From: Arctopsyche grandis
Lineage: Eukaryota > Arthropoda > Insecta > Trichoptera > Hydropsychidae
Assembly: GCF_051622035.1 (NCBI RefSeq)
Contig: NC_135360.1
Location: 33,869,206 to 33,933,205 of the forward strand
Direction: 5' to 3'
Length of the DNA: 64,000 nucleotides
The notes beneath the pieces were generated by a model. It saw only the letters and a program-made list of their open reading frames with translations. It was not told where the DNA came from and ran no database searches. Numbering within the stretch: the first letter of the stretch is position 1; every line of letters starts with the position of its first letter. The position numbers and the translations under genes were made by a program. Below, in pieces: positions 12,991 through 27,500 of this stretch.

Positions 12991-14340
12991 GTAACAGAAA
13001 CGAAATTATAGACCTCTCGTAATTTCAAGGTCATTCCAAACATAAGGAACAGCCACAACACACGTGTGAAGGTTGAAAACTTCTTGTTTTTATTGAAATT
13101 TATAGCCGAAGATACTACAGAAAAGATTTATATGCTTTTAAAAAAAAAGCTTATAAAGTTTTTTACGGAATAATATTTACATCTATGATTCAAACAATGG
13201 AGCTTATAGCATGTACAATGCGGTAAAAACATTCATATTATATGTATGTATGTATGTACATCGTGCGAATTATAGTCGTATTATAAACACCGCGACAGTT
13301 TAGTCACGATGATCCCAAATTTCGAAACCCAGCACGACAGAGACACCGGGCAATTGTGTGTGAAAGTGAAACCTGGCGAAGTTTGCCTAACTTTTACATC
13401 ACACACAAAGGTCGGCCGGTTCAACGCCTTATCTCCACTCTTTTACATCGGATTAATTCAGATGGATAATAACCCGGCTGAACACAATGAACCATTTCAG
13501 AAACACACTGCTTGCCGATATTATATTATTATTTCCGTGTGTCTTTTACCTCCAGTTTCGTAACAAAACACAGTCACAATCAGCCGATTGATTGTTCGCC
13601 GTGAGAACCGACAGCTCCATATAAAATCATTGCAATTGTGTCACACATTTCAGTTCTTCTATCGATTGGTTATCGGCGAGCAGAGGTTTTATGAGTCATT
13701 GAGTTACCAGAAGTTTGAAGGAGAGAATGTCTACAGTTGAACGGAATGATGTAATTATAATTGAAACCCAATACAACCAAGCAACTTCTTTAGTAGTAGA
13801 TGTACATACATAGAATACTTAAAAGCATCTAAAGAAAATATATATTTATATATGTAAATACATATAGAGGTTTTGAATGATAATAAGGATTATGAAGATT
13901 ATCTCAATTATCTTTTTCTATAAATGATTAAAAATGCCTATAATATGGTAGATATCTATGTAGATGTTATATTAATATTAAAAATGGAATTATTTCCAAA
14001 CATTTTCTTACCACCACTTAAATTTACAACCTTAGATAACAGTTTATTTAAAATTAGTAGAGTAAAAATATATATGAGAGATAATGAGAGTCTATAATGT
14101 ACATTTTATAAGATACTACATGAACCCGGTATGCGTTGTAATACCACAATAACGCATGCAATTCCCGTTTCCGTTTCCGTTTCAAGTGATAGTTTGAGCT
14201 CAACTCATGTCTCTTCAAAGCCGTGTCGTCATAAACCAGCTGGTAACGTTGTTACCAACAAACACATTTCCTTGACTACACAATTCAATTACTACAATTC
14301 GCGTCGGTAAAATCGTAATTACGAATATTATTATTAGGAG
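12991..14340. other. Non-coding stretch, nothing firm
   Basis: AT-rich, with an 84-codon open frame at 13,309-13,563 that shows no domain and no splice context. I found no RNA gene or delimited transposon. Confidence 0.4.
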
Positions 14341-14466
14341 GTTTTTTCCCCGTTTTTTTTCATAGTAAGCTTCCCGGATATGTATACAACAAATCCTGAA
14401 AGTTCCATCGCAATCGGTTGAGTGGTTTAGTAGCCTATAAGAGACATATAGACAAACAGTCATTCA

Positions 14467-14532
<66 letters not shown>
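14341..14532 (+). repeat. Dispersed repeat 3' end with (TA)n tail
   Basis: The stretch AGTTCCATCGCAATCGGTTG, continuing GAGTGGTTTAGTAGCCTATA and then an AGACAAACAGTCATT word, runs straight into (TA)n at 14,471-14,531. I recall this arrangement as a common 3' end of dispersed retroelement-like repeats in insect genomes; the exact family is not identified. Confidence 0.5.
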
Positions 14533-14533
<1 letters not shown>

Positions 14534-14609
14534 TGGTGTGAAAAATATAAAATTATAGGCATTTAAGCAATTAAAATCTGACAAAACGAATGAGGGGCGG
14601 AAAATCTAT

Positions 14610-14770
14610 AAGGCTAGTGGCAAAGAGTTAGCTGTCACCGTCTCCAAAATTGTTTATTTGTTATGATTGTTAAACGTGTTTATTACGATTATATTTCACC
14701 ATCGAACTAGCAGAACTAATTTAAATCTCTATCGGTGACTAAACCTCGCAAAATAGCAAAGTTTCAAAGC
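14610..14770 (+). repeat. Dispersed repeat family A, copy 2
   Basis: Shares with 10,930-11,130 and 50,390-50,540 the ordered words GTCACCGT, AAACGTGTTTATTACGAT, TTTCACCATCG, CGGTGACTAAA and AAAGTTTCAAAGCGATCGGA. See copy 1. Confidence 0.65.
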
Positions 14771-15495
14771 GATCGGAATAATTTAGGAATATTATTAGAT
14801 CCATTGGCGAAGTGAACCTAATAAAAACCTTGTAAATAGTAAAAATGTAACAAATTGAATTTCTTTTAATACTGAGTTAAGATCAAAGCTGTGACTTTTT
14901 AATGATAAAAAATGTCGAATGTTACAAATAGCCAGTTTTGCTCGGGTGAATGAAAATTATCTTAAAAAAAAACCTTTCAAAGAGGTTCAACAGCTTTCCT
15001 ACATACTATATACGTAGATATGTTATCAAATCATAAAATTTCAATTACATTCAAGCGATTTCTTCCTTATGTCTTTATTACGGTTTTAAAATGAAAATTT
15101 AATCCAATACTATATAAATAAAATTGAGAATAAACTCGTCTGAAAATTACCGCTCCAGGCTTTTTTTTTGTCGTCAATAAAACCACTGTCTGTCTGCAAG
15201 GCGAAATGAAAATGAAGACGTGTTCCACTTTTCACTGACCATATGCATTGTCGGCGAATTTTATTTTGTGGTGACCCTATTTCTTCGTTCGTTTCAATTT
15301 CGAATCGTTTGCCTTTTGTCGGTCTATATATTTCGGAACGAATCGATTCTTCTCTTTGCGAATTCGATCTGTGTTTGCAAAAATAGCGTGACATTACGGC
15401 CCGCTTAGTTTCCGACACTTTCAATCATTGAATGTATGCGTTTTGTATAAAATAGAAATGGATCTTTTATTTTTATATTTATTCTCTCTTTCCAG

Positions 15496-15558
15496 GAAAT
15501 CACAATGAAGAAATTGCGGCAGAACGCGTAAAAAGGGACGTCACTTCCGGTGATGGCG
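15496..15558 (+). CDS. Mucin-like gene: small N-terminal exon with furin site
   Basis: Flanked by a good acceptor (TCTCTCTTTCCAG) and donor (GTAAGC). Only the frame starting with two leftover bases is open, reading NHNEEIAAERVKRDVTSGDG. RVKR followed by D is a canonical furin site, so a short propeptide after the signal peptide is likely removed in the Golgi. It ends in phase 1, which fits both the 16,823 exon and, if that exon is skipped, the 26,634 exon. Confidence 0.6.
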
Positions 15559-18500
15559 GTAAGCTTGATTAAATCTCATTTATTGTATCATAATTTCGTT
15601 TAGATTATAAGTCAATCTATGCTGCTTGTAAATTATTACTCTCTAATCACGTATACATTTAAATCTTTTGTAAAATATGTTTCTTCTGCACACATCTGCT
15701 TTAATTTAAGTACTATCTATTCTCTGGGCACTATCTTCAACTTTTCGTTCTGTACTTTGACTGAAATCAGTGGCGTTTTTATTTAATGATAAAATTATAG
15801 AGTTTTATATACGCAACTGGAAATTTCATCTATTATTTTACCGTCTTTCTATTACTAAATTTCATTCTTCTTCTTTCGGGGCATGAAAATTCTTATTTTC
15901 GTTCAAATTGAGTACATCGAAAAAAATATAAATTTCTAATTATATGACTCTATAATTTTACCATTTAAAATCTAATACTACATGGATATGTCGATAAAGT
16001 CAAGTTAAAAAAATTACACTGTTCTACACAAATGTGTGTCATCGATTAAATGTAAATACATTATCCATTTCTGCTTACTGAATACAAAATGTATAGAGCA
16101 GTGTCATTATACAGACTACAAATAATCTAACTAATTAAAACTGTTCAAAGTACTCAATAGCCTTTATAACAATTCATTTGATGAAAAATTCATTATTAAA
16201 AAAATCTTATCCATTTATATTCGTCATGATATTTACATATATTTGCATGAAATCATCTGATTAAATCTCTTCAATTAATTTTACATATAAAGAAAAAACT
16301 CTGATGAAAAGTATCTGGATCTGACTTAACCTATTTATCTTTTGCTTGGAAAAATTCTTGATTCTCTCTGCTGTTTATTGGTCGTGATTAAAATATTATT
16401 ATTCCTATATTATACGCATAATTATAAATATATTAATTAAAAATCCTTTTTATTATAATATTATTAAGGCACACATATGCAGACATTCTTACAATATTAA
16501 TTAAGAATATCTGCATATGTGAGAAGTATATTGTATATTATTTTATTCAATATGTTTCTATTGTAATTACATTGTTTGTTTTTTCTGTTTTTTTCCATTC
16601 TCAACTCTAATCCTTCTACGGTGGCGCGTGCTCTACAAAATATAAATCTAAACTACCAAAATACCAAATATGTACATTTGACCACCAAATAAACACCAAC
16701 CAAACCAACCAACCAACCAACCAACCACATGAACGACCAACGACTGTGTATATTCGACCAAACTGGACGACTACTGACTGCAAACGAATGGACTTTTAAA
16801 ACTGACAATTTATAATAAGTAGATGTAACAACCGTACTTTTAGTAGACAATCAAAAATTAAACAAAGATATAAACGCTAGAAACGGCAGATACTTGAACG
16901 TGAAACCCGTCATCGGTCTTCTAACTTCCACGGCTAGAACTTTCATTCAAGATGGCGTGACTACCGAATATGCTACTGAAATTTTAGGTACCACACTCGA
17001 CAACGGTAGGGTTTACGCTCAACTTTTGACCAAGTCTTCCTTGGTTCTGTACGACAAACCAATCGATGCCAATCCTGAAAGGAAGACTAGGCTACCCTTC
17101 GAAATGGACGATCGAAATCGATGGAATTTGGAGCAAAATTTGGGGGAACTGGATCGAAGTCAGTTCGTGATCAAGAATACTGATTACGTATCGCCTAAAG
17201 ATGATGGTGACCTCTTCACAGTATATGCTAGTAAGCCTGTGCAGAATACTTACGCTACTATTTGGAATTCCGGACCTCAATTTAGAGATGAAGTCACCAC
17301 TGAGAATGAGGTCGAAAGTCAAACTGAAAACCTCCGAGTGCAAGAAGTCAAAGAGATTCCCAAGTACAACGAATTCGAAGCCTTCAATTTCTTAGATCCA
17401 ATTCCACTCCCGAGAGAACGAAAGATTTCATCTTACAACAATATCAATATAGAAATAAAAAACGATGAAAGGACAAACAAAGCTATTAGTATCAGTTCTG
17501 ATTCTAATGAAAACTTAATTTCTCAAAATAAAAAGTCTCAATCGAAAGGTATAGATCCCGTTAAAGTTAACCCAAATGTAAAACTCCCCACTTATACTGT
17601 CAAAAACGAATTCTCTCCAATCTTCTACTACATTGACAATGTTGAGTCGAAGACTGAAAAGTCTAGCTCAGCTCCAAACTACTTAAAAAGTGCCAAAAAA
17701 CTGTTCGGACACAAAGACGAACACAAGCCATTGAAAACGTTCACGTACTACGGTTTCTCAAATTTCACTACTATCGTTGGAGATACTGTCATTATTTTCT
17801 CTCCAAGTACGGCGACAGAAGTGACAAAACCGGAAGAAATAACTCCGTCTGTCAAACCGGAAGTTCAACCTAACGTCGCCACGAGAGTGAAGACATTCCT
17901 TTCCTCCGATCTGAACATGCTTACCAAAACCATGTTCGGACATCAGCTCAACATGGAGACAGCAATCCCAACCATCGTAATGAGTCCTCAAGATTTGGAC
18001 AGATCAAGCAAAGCCCTTAAAAATGACGAGGAAACCCTTAAAACCGCCCTGTACGAAAAACCAATGCAAGAAGAAGAGCAAGTCTTAAAACCTGACGATA
18101 AATTCAGCAGGGTGATAGCAAGCTTGAAAGAAGGACTTTTCAACAGACAAAAGCCTCAATTCGTCAACAATAAAGACGTTATCCAAACATCAGAAATGAC
18201 TTACAGTACGATTCTAAGAACTCATTCCACTGAAAAACTACACGTGAATGAAGAAACTATTAAAGATGACAAAGTATTTACAATTAAATCGACAGAACCT
18301 TTGTCTCTGTTTAGTCCAACTTCAGTGCTACAGCCGGGAGAAGTCGAAAAAGAAACTTCAATCCCAGAAACAACCACTGCTTCACTTTCAGAAGAAATTG
18401 TAACCGAAGTTGAATCTACTACTGAAAACGATTCTGAAACGTCTCCCTTCACTGAAGACACTCTATCAACACCACCCGAAGAGGAAGAAGAAGAAGAAGA

Positions 18501-21500
18501 AGAAACAAATGAAGAGATCGAGAGCCATTCAGAAGATGCAACTTGTACAGGTGGAATAATACCAGTTTCAACTCTAACGACTTCGTATAAAACTCTTACA
18601 TACTTGACGAGTTACTTCATACCGTTAGAAGGTACTGAAACATCTACTTCAATTAAATCTTCAGAAGTTGTCACGTCTGAGACTGGGTATTTGACGAATT
18701 TAGCATGCAAAACTGAAGAAACTGTCACAATTGAACCAACTTTGACATTGACAGAACAGATCGACTCCACTAAATCGATTCAAACCGAAGAAGAAGTAGT
18801 CACCGAAGCCAACGCTCCAGTGCTTACTACCACTTCAGAAGCTCCCATTGAAGAGCAAACTACCACTGAAAAGGTGAAGGAAACGACTGAAAGTATCGAA
18901 ACTACTACGCAATCAGACAATGATAATAAGATAACAATTGATGATAAATCGGTGGACTATTCGACGACGGAACATGCTGTAACTACGAGTGAAAGTCATA
19001 TTGAAATATCAGTGACTACTGAAGAATCTGCAGTATCTTTAGATTCTAGGAATAATGTAGAAACTACTACAGAATCTAAAGAAGAAACTACTACAGAAAG
19101 TGAAGGAGAGATTGACCTAATATTCAAGACATTGTATACAACTTACACTTACTTCACGACGTACTTCCAAGGCGAAACTTCTACAGTTTCTAGTAAAAAA
19201 TCAGTAGTTACCAATGTAATAACTTCCACTTTGGATATATCAGAAATAGATCCTTCAATCTTTAACGCTATCGAATCCAGCGACTATCTATTTAAAGCTA
19301 CCCAAATGGAGGAACTCGGAGATATCCAACCCACTAGTGTGGGAATCGGTCGTCCAACTCAAGCCTTTTCTCTAAATAGCATTATAGATCTGGTCCAGCA
19401 TAGGCAAGTTATAGATTCTGTGCAAAATGACGCTATTTTGACTTCTAAAATCCAAACACCGGAATTGGATGACGAGAAATTGTTCAATGACGTCAAAGCG
19501 GACGTTGTTAAAACTTTCTACACTACGTACACCTTCTTCACGACCCTCTATGTAGAACAAGATGCCAATATTTGTAGTAGAACTGAAGTTTATACAAACT
19601 ATGTAGGACCTAGTTCTTTAATTCCCACAAAAACTAGTCAAATGAATTCTCTAAATACGCGATCCAATGAAATTGACTTCAAAAATTGCAAGAAAGTACC
19701 TGCAGATCAACTTGTAAAACAAGACAAGGAAACTCTAGAAATCGAGGCAGCTAAGCCAAAGCAACAAACATACTCCTCTATAGACAGGTCTAATAAGAAG
19801 TCTGCTGAAATCAGCACTGAAACTTCAGGGTCTGATTTAGAAGATGATATCAATGAAGTGGTTCTGAACAGTGGAGATAGCATGCTAGTGACCGATGTAA
19901 AGAGGAGTTATTCCAAAGGCGATCGACAGATTATAGACAACTTTGTTTTGGACGATCAGGTCAGCTCCGAGAGCAACATAGACGAAATACTTCCATCGCC
20001 TACGCTTTTGCTGCAAACCAGTTTCACAACATTTACTTACTTCACCACCATGTACGTCGGTAAGGATTCCAGCAAAGTGAAAAGTCGTCTAGAAACTGTG
20101 ACCAACGTTGTCACCGAAACTCTCAATCCCAAAAGTGTAGAAGTTGAAGAGACGAACCTCCCAATAACGTATTACACCACTTTCACTTATTGGACAACGT
20201 TGTACAAAGACAAAACAACAACAATCACGAGCAGGGAGGATATAGTATCCAATGTCGTCACGCCCACAGTCCAATCAGTAACGGCAAACCCAATCGACAC
20301 AAGTCCAATTGAAGTGTCCACTGTTCAAATTGTAGCTACCCACAAAGAAAAATCAGACGACGATGAAGAAACAACAAATACACCAGTGACAGCGTTAGAC
20401 GATCTTCTATCTGATGATGGAAAAGCGACATTCTTTACAACGTATACTTACTTCACAACTTATTACGTTGGAAACACTTCTGAGTTGAGAAGCAGTTTGG
20501 AGACAATCACTAACGTAGTTGACAATACAAAAGATTTAGTCAACGAGAATCAAATCGGAAGAGCTGTAGGTAAAGATTCACCTTCAGGAAACTTGATTGG
20601 AGGTGATGAGAAACCTGTCATTGTAAGCACTGTACTACCAGATGGCATAGTACCAACCAAAGTTTCCGAAAACATAATAGTATCAACTCAACTAGTGGGA
20701 ACTTTGAATGAAGTCGACTTAGATAAAAAGATTATATCATCACAGGTGGCAATAATAAGTGGAGACTCCACCATAATTTCTGGGTCTCAAAATGATAATG
20801 ATTCGACGACTCCCAAAGATGAGGATTCTATATTGACAACGCCTGGAATAACGACCATTGAAGGATCTGTTACCGAACCAACTACGCCTCAAGATGGCGA
20901 AGATGAAGGATATGAAGATGAAGATGGGGATCCAAATGATGAGAACAACACCAGAAAGAAGTCTCGGCTTACATTTTCGACCCGGAAGCGCACCTTTACT
21001 CCAGTCATTCGTCCGTTCGTTTCGAGGACACGGTCCACCTTTAGTCCAAAACGAGTCACTTTAACCAGCGGTGCTACAACCATAACTCGTTCTGATTTCA
21101 CTCAGACTATTACAGCAACGCCTGCTCTTAAATCATCGAAGACCTCAGGCTTTGGCGGAAACAGAAAACAGCCCTCCTCGGCTTACCCAGGAGGTGCTGG
21201 TGGTAGAGGAAGATTCTCAAGAACAAGCAGTGGAATAGCAGCAACGTCTAGCTCGGCCAGTAGGACTTCTGGATTCGGACGAGGAAGATCTTCCGATATC
21301 CAACCAGCTAATGCTCGTAGGGGTGGATTTAGAACTAGTACTACTAGAGCTAATGTTGATTTTTCAAGCAGAGGTGTGAACCCTAAAATAAGACCTACTC
21401 TTTCATCAAAATATAGAGGTAATAAGCAGACTACTACTCCATCCTTGAATGACGATACACTAGCAACGGCTACTGAAAATCCGTCTACAGGTGATGATGA

Positions 21501-24500
21501 ATCTGCAACCCAATCCACTGATGTTGAATCCCGAAAGACAACAAATCCTTTGTTGCGTTTCAGACGTCCTCCTTTCACAAGGGCGCAAGGTTCGACTACT
21601 CCTAGATCTGTAGCTCAAACTACAACTAGAAGAGGCTCCTTCAATAGAGGTAGAGCCGGATCTGCTACGACCACTCAAAAACCAACGCAAAGATCTACTC
21701 AAAATCCACTTTTCGCTTTAAGAAATAGGCAAAGACCAAATGCACTATTCCCTCCTAGAGGTTTAATAAACAAACAACCTGAACCTCAAACTGAAGAAGA
21801 AACCAACGCTGAAAATGAAAACGACGAAAATGAAGACGATCTTGAAGGAGAAGGAGCTGATGAAGATTCAGATTACGAATCTTCAGATAGGGATGAGTCT
21901 CAAATATTAACAACAACTACAACTCCGGCTCCGAAAAGAATTAGCAACTCTCCAGCAATAAAACCTTTCGGGTTCCGCCGAAGGAGCAAGAGGCAGACCG
22001 ATTACGGAACTAGAAGAAGTTATGCGAATTTTCGCAGACCAACAGCTAGAACGCCAAAGCCAGAACCCGTAACTAGTGAGCCTGAACCGGAAGTGATCAA
22101 CAAACCACCACCAAAACGTACGCAGGGTCGTTTCAGTTCGAGAAATAGTGCTCAACAAACTCCCAAACCTGCAACAAGAGCTCCAGCTACGACCAAACCA
22201 GCGATCAAGGGACGTCAACCTTTCATACTTCGAGGAGAGAGTAAAAACACATCTCCAACCACTCAGAGATCCACGTTTAGATCCAGATCTGCGAGACCAA
22301 CTTCAAGAACTGCTTCTCCAGCTCCAAACTTAAGACCTAAAGCTCCTCGTTTGAAAACTTACGCAACCGCCCAGCCTGAGGCACCAAGATCTACAAGCAG
22401 AAGCAGCAATAGACGCACCACGAGTAGAGGTAGAACCACATCTAGATACAGAACTACCACTAACGAAGTCGTCGATAACAGTTTCGTCAACTATCAAATC
22501 CCTAATGACGGCAAATTAACTATAACTCATAAAATTCCAATGGAAGTAACCATCCCAGTTGTAAACGGAAAGCTCACCGAATACAAAAATGTACTAACAG
22601 CACAACCGAGCATAGAAATTTTACAACCAAACCAATACAGTACAACCAAAAATGCTTTCGGAAGTCAATACACCGTACTGGTTTCTGAATCTTCAATACC
22701 AGCTGAAAACGGAGTAACTAAAGTTATCCAATTCATTTTACACGAAACTCCTACGACCAGTGTGATCTTCACACCAACTGTAATCAATCGTAGAAAAACG
22801 TCATTTTCGCATATAATTCCAAGCACAGTATACGAAGTCGAAAGAGTAACTTCAACAATCCAACCACAAATCAACTCAAACGTACCTCTAGCCAACATTT
22901 TACTATCTCAACTGTTGCTAGGAAACTTGGGTATGCCTCAGCCCATCAATCCCTTACTTGCACTTCAAGGCCAGGCTGGAATACCTCAAACTCCAACGAC
23001 GGAATATAAAATTAAAACAACTACTTACGTAACCACCGTTACGGATGCTAAATCAACAGTAATTCCAATCACATTTAGAGGCAAAGAAATTTTAACAACG
23101 ATCATCGACTCTAAAGTAGATGTTATTACCGCTACTGAATTCATAACTGAGACTGTAGTCGTAACTCCAACTCTTGGCTATCAAGGTGTAGGTCAAAATA
23201 CAAATCAGATCAACTCTATTCTGCTGCTTCTTCAACAACAACAAGTTCAGCAACAGCAGCAACAGCAACAACAACAGACTGCAAATCCACTCCTTGGATT
23301 ACAACCAGAATTGAACCAACAACTGTTCAGTAATGATCTTTTAAACAGTCCAAAACCTGAAGTGTTAGACGTGAAGGATCCCGAAGACTACTTGGGAGAT
23401 TTTGTTGACGAAGAAGTCACAAGAGCCCCAAAGAGGCCTACAAGACGCAAGACGGTGAAAAATAAGAAACCAGCACCTGTTCAACAGACTAACATAATAA
23501 CGTTATACGTATCAGGAAGAACTCCTGGAGAATTCAGCACTGTCCTCAGCACGGTAGTAGTGGATGAGACTCAAAGTGTTCAAAAGAGAGAAGCAGTATA
23601 TTTTGAGGAGTACGACGTGACCCCACCAAACTTGTCCAACTTCAATGAAGTCGTCGTATCGTCGCAGTCAGACTTTATGCTTGACAGCTTCTTGATGCCA
23701 GCCATGAACGACATATCACACAACACTATTACTCAAGCCGAGACTCAGAGTCTCGAAAGTATCATAGGTGAAGTCAGCAAGTACATGGCGCTGGAGAAGT
23801 CCAGCTCAATTCTGGAGACGGCAGCTTCAGATCCGACTATAGTGTACGTCGTGAAACAGAGCGACGAAATGACTGGTAGATAGACTACTAGAAGTCTAGT
23901 TAAATTGACCAACGGTCATGATAAGAACTGTGAATATGTGTGCCTTCGAATTATGCAAAGTCAAACTTTTTTACATTTATAGATTCAAGTATCTTCCTAG
24001 GTAGTCTTCACATGTGTGTTACAATACGAAACAACATACCGCAACTTCTTTCAATGACTGAAATAGTCAGAAAGAAGTTTGATGTTTTTAACTAGCACCA
24101 CTATTTTGCTATAGCAACTATATAGCAATTAGAGCAACTCAAAATCAATCTAAGTTGCTTTACATATATTTCTTCAAATTGTGTTCCATCAACCATGTGT
24201 TGAAGACCGAATTCTAGCGTTTTATATGCAGGAATTCTTACACGTTCAAACTTGAGATAATATCAACAATGTATTTTATGTTAATTTATCTTAATACTTA
24301 TATCAATTTTTCTGATATTATTATTATAACTTAAACGCGCCTTAGCCTGTTGAGTGCCTCAAACTTTCATTGCGATAATATTTCTTCAGCTAAAATACAC
24401 GCAACGGACACTTAGTGGGTTAAATTGCTCGTGCAAGATGCCTTGCTGTTTATACCATATAGAATATTAAGGATTTTTTAGTTTATAATAAACGAAAATG

Positions 24501-27500
24501 CCAAGATCAGTGTAAAATATAAATTAATTTGTATCACATAAGTATTTTTATACTCAATTTTATTATTGTATTTAATTTAAATAAGTAATAATACTTAGAT
24601 ATAAATCATATTATAGTTGTATACTCTAAGTTCATATTTATATATTTGTTCAGGGTGACCATACCATACCGTTAAACAATACGAGTGGAATCGTGTGTAT
24701 AAATAAATAAATAATTACACTTAAGAAGTAATGTACGTTATTATTATTATTGTCATAAATTAATTTTTTATCTGTTTTTGGATAATAATAAAAGTAATTG
24801 TATTGTAACAAATTATAAAAAAAATGTTTTATTTATATTTTTAATACTGAACCCCTTTATTACTGACAATACATGAAAGTTACATATAACATTACTGAGA
24901 CGAAACTGAATGACTGTACGAGTTGGACTTACTTGATTACTACTGACTTGGCCAACGCGGACTTGATTGGATGTGGTGAACCTCTCTGTCCAAGTGTCCA
25001 GCCATCCGGATGATCCGGATGATCCCGAAATTCCCCAAAAACTATGGTAATATATCCCCAAAATGCCCAGGTGAGTTGCACACTTCTTAAGTAACATCGG
25101 ACAAGGCCGCCCCCTACCCTCCCATGTAAATTAATTAAAAATATTGATAATATCAACAAATTAGTAAAATGAATATATAGATATTAGTTGAATAAATTTA
25201 CTTATTTGTTGGTATTCAATCCCAAAATCCGTATTTTATATTATTATAGTTATTATTATTATTATTATTATTATATAAATAAATTACTTTTCTTCTATGT
25301 AGATTTGACATTATATCTAATAATTACATATATATTGAAAAATGTTTTTTAATCTTATTTTTTATAAAAAATGAAAATTTTAAATTTATGAAATCTTATA
25401 TATGTAAATCGGAATTTTTTATGCGAAGTTTTCATTTTTTATAAAATTTTATTTTAAATAATTGTAATATTTTTTTATCAATATGTTTTACAAATCATTA
25501 TTCAAAGCATGCCAAATTCATATCATATTTTTAAACTATGTAATTTCAATTACATATGTACGTCTACTTTATTTTCACAGTGTCTGGCTAGAAAGTAAAA
25601 TATACATCATATTTAGTACTTTAATATTATAAAAACCCACGAAAATTTTAAATAATTGGTTAAAATATATATATCAAATTTATTAAAAGTCAATAAATTA
25701 ACAAAATTTTCTAGATTTCATAAATAAAAATATTTTGTGATGAAATTTTTATTCACAATCAGAATTTAGAAATAAAATACAAATAAAAAATAGCTTCTTA
25801 TAAATTACATGAAGATTTCTATTTATTTCTGTAGCCCCCCCCTCCCAATTCATGTATTACCTTGATGCATATGCCTTTCTAATAATATCTTAATTTATTA
25901 GGATGTGGCTATTTGTACATACAGTACATAGTACATAAGAAGATTATAAGAATTAGGATTTAAGATTAATAAATTATAAGATTAGAAATTGATTAAGAAA
26001 CTTTTCCTTCGGCCGTTGCACATAGCGCAACAATTTACACCGAAAATGACGTTTGATATAAACTTTTTAAAATTCAACAAAACTGTTTAAAAACCGTATT
26101 CAAGACTAAGATTCGATTCAATCTCACTTATTTGTATACTGTATATACAAATAGTCAATAATTCGTCGATACTGTATGTACAAATAGCCATATCCAATTT
26201 ATTAACTAACGAATGCATGTAAATATTATATGATATTAATCTATATAATCTATAAGGATCCAAAGTTTGTTCCACATCTCATAGCATGATTCAAAATAAA
26301 TCATCGAATTTAAGCCTCCCACAAATAGACACGAATAAAGCGGATGTGAAAATATACATATTTAACCTTTGTAGGTTGTAAACTAACTCCGCATTTTTTA
26401 CGCAGCGTTTCATTCGCGTTGGTTTGTAGGAGACTTTCTTCAGATTCTATAACATATCGTCACATAATCTAAAACCATACATGCATATATCTATACATAA
26501 ATACACATTTGAAACTTTCAAGCCAGACCAATTTTTTTCCGAAATGAAAAACATAGCATGCGCTTAGCTTAATCTATAATAAATAAATCACGCTCGCATC
26601 CTCCATCATCCATTTTTGCTATGACATGTTCAGACTTCACTCCTGTCATCGATTACGACGGCTCGTCCTGGCACCCGGTGGAAGCGAGGGGTTTCCTCTT
26701 CAACGAAGATGGAGTCAGGTTCCCCAGCGACAGATCAGAGCCTCGTCAAAAACACATCCTCGCCACCAGAGTCATGTCCAACGGCGTAGAAGTCATCGTG
26801 GCCAACGGTGACAAGACTGATGGCATACCTTCAGACAAGTCGAAGCATTTGAGGATCGTGACGACGCCAGACGGTGACAAGACGACGACCTTGGCGCCTT
26901 CCACGGTCAAAAACAACGTCAGGATGACCATTGCCGTTGAAGATCAGGTACTTGATTGTGTAATTCGTTGAATTATAAGTGTTGCATGTAATTGTCTATT
27001 AACACTATTCGTTCCGGAACTGAATATGCACATGTATTTGAATGTACAAGTATTCTTTTTGTAGTAGAGTTTTGTTCTGAAGATTAGGATTGGTGATATT
27101 TCGTCGGGGCTGACTTATTTATATGCAATTGCCTCATATGTATGTCAAGTCATCCCCGACGAGTCGTCCCAACCCCCAGTGGTGTCACCCTAATGGTTTC
27201 CATGGGTTTCCGGAAACCTGTTGTTAAAAATCGAAGGTTTCTGGAAACCCGTAGTTAGAAATCTAAAAATTCATATATTTTTTGTCAAAAATTATACAAA
27301 TTGTTTTCCACGGTTACAACTTCGAAAAGGTCGTAGTCGATTAGATAACAGGTAAAGAGAAAAGACCTTTATTTCCGTTATGCACAAGCAAAATTAACAG
27401 TTCTACGTTCAATGTCTCTGCAGTCAGCATTTCTACATATGTAGTACAAGTCAAAGAGAAGCTTGATTTAAACGTTAAAGAGAAGAAGATTTACACCAAA

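Noticed and set aside
16894-16896. TTG as the start codon of a stand-alone 2,329-residue protein
   Set aside because: The frame stays open upstream to 16,819 and the phase matches the small exon at 15,496-15,558, so this is the inside of an exon.
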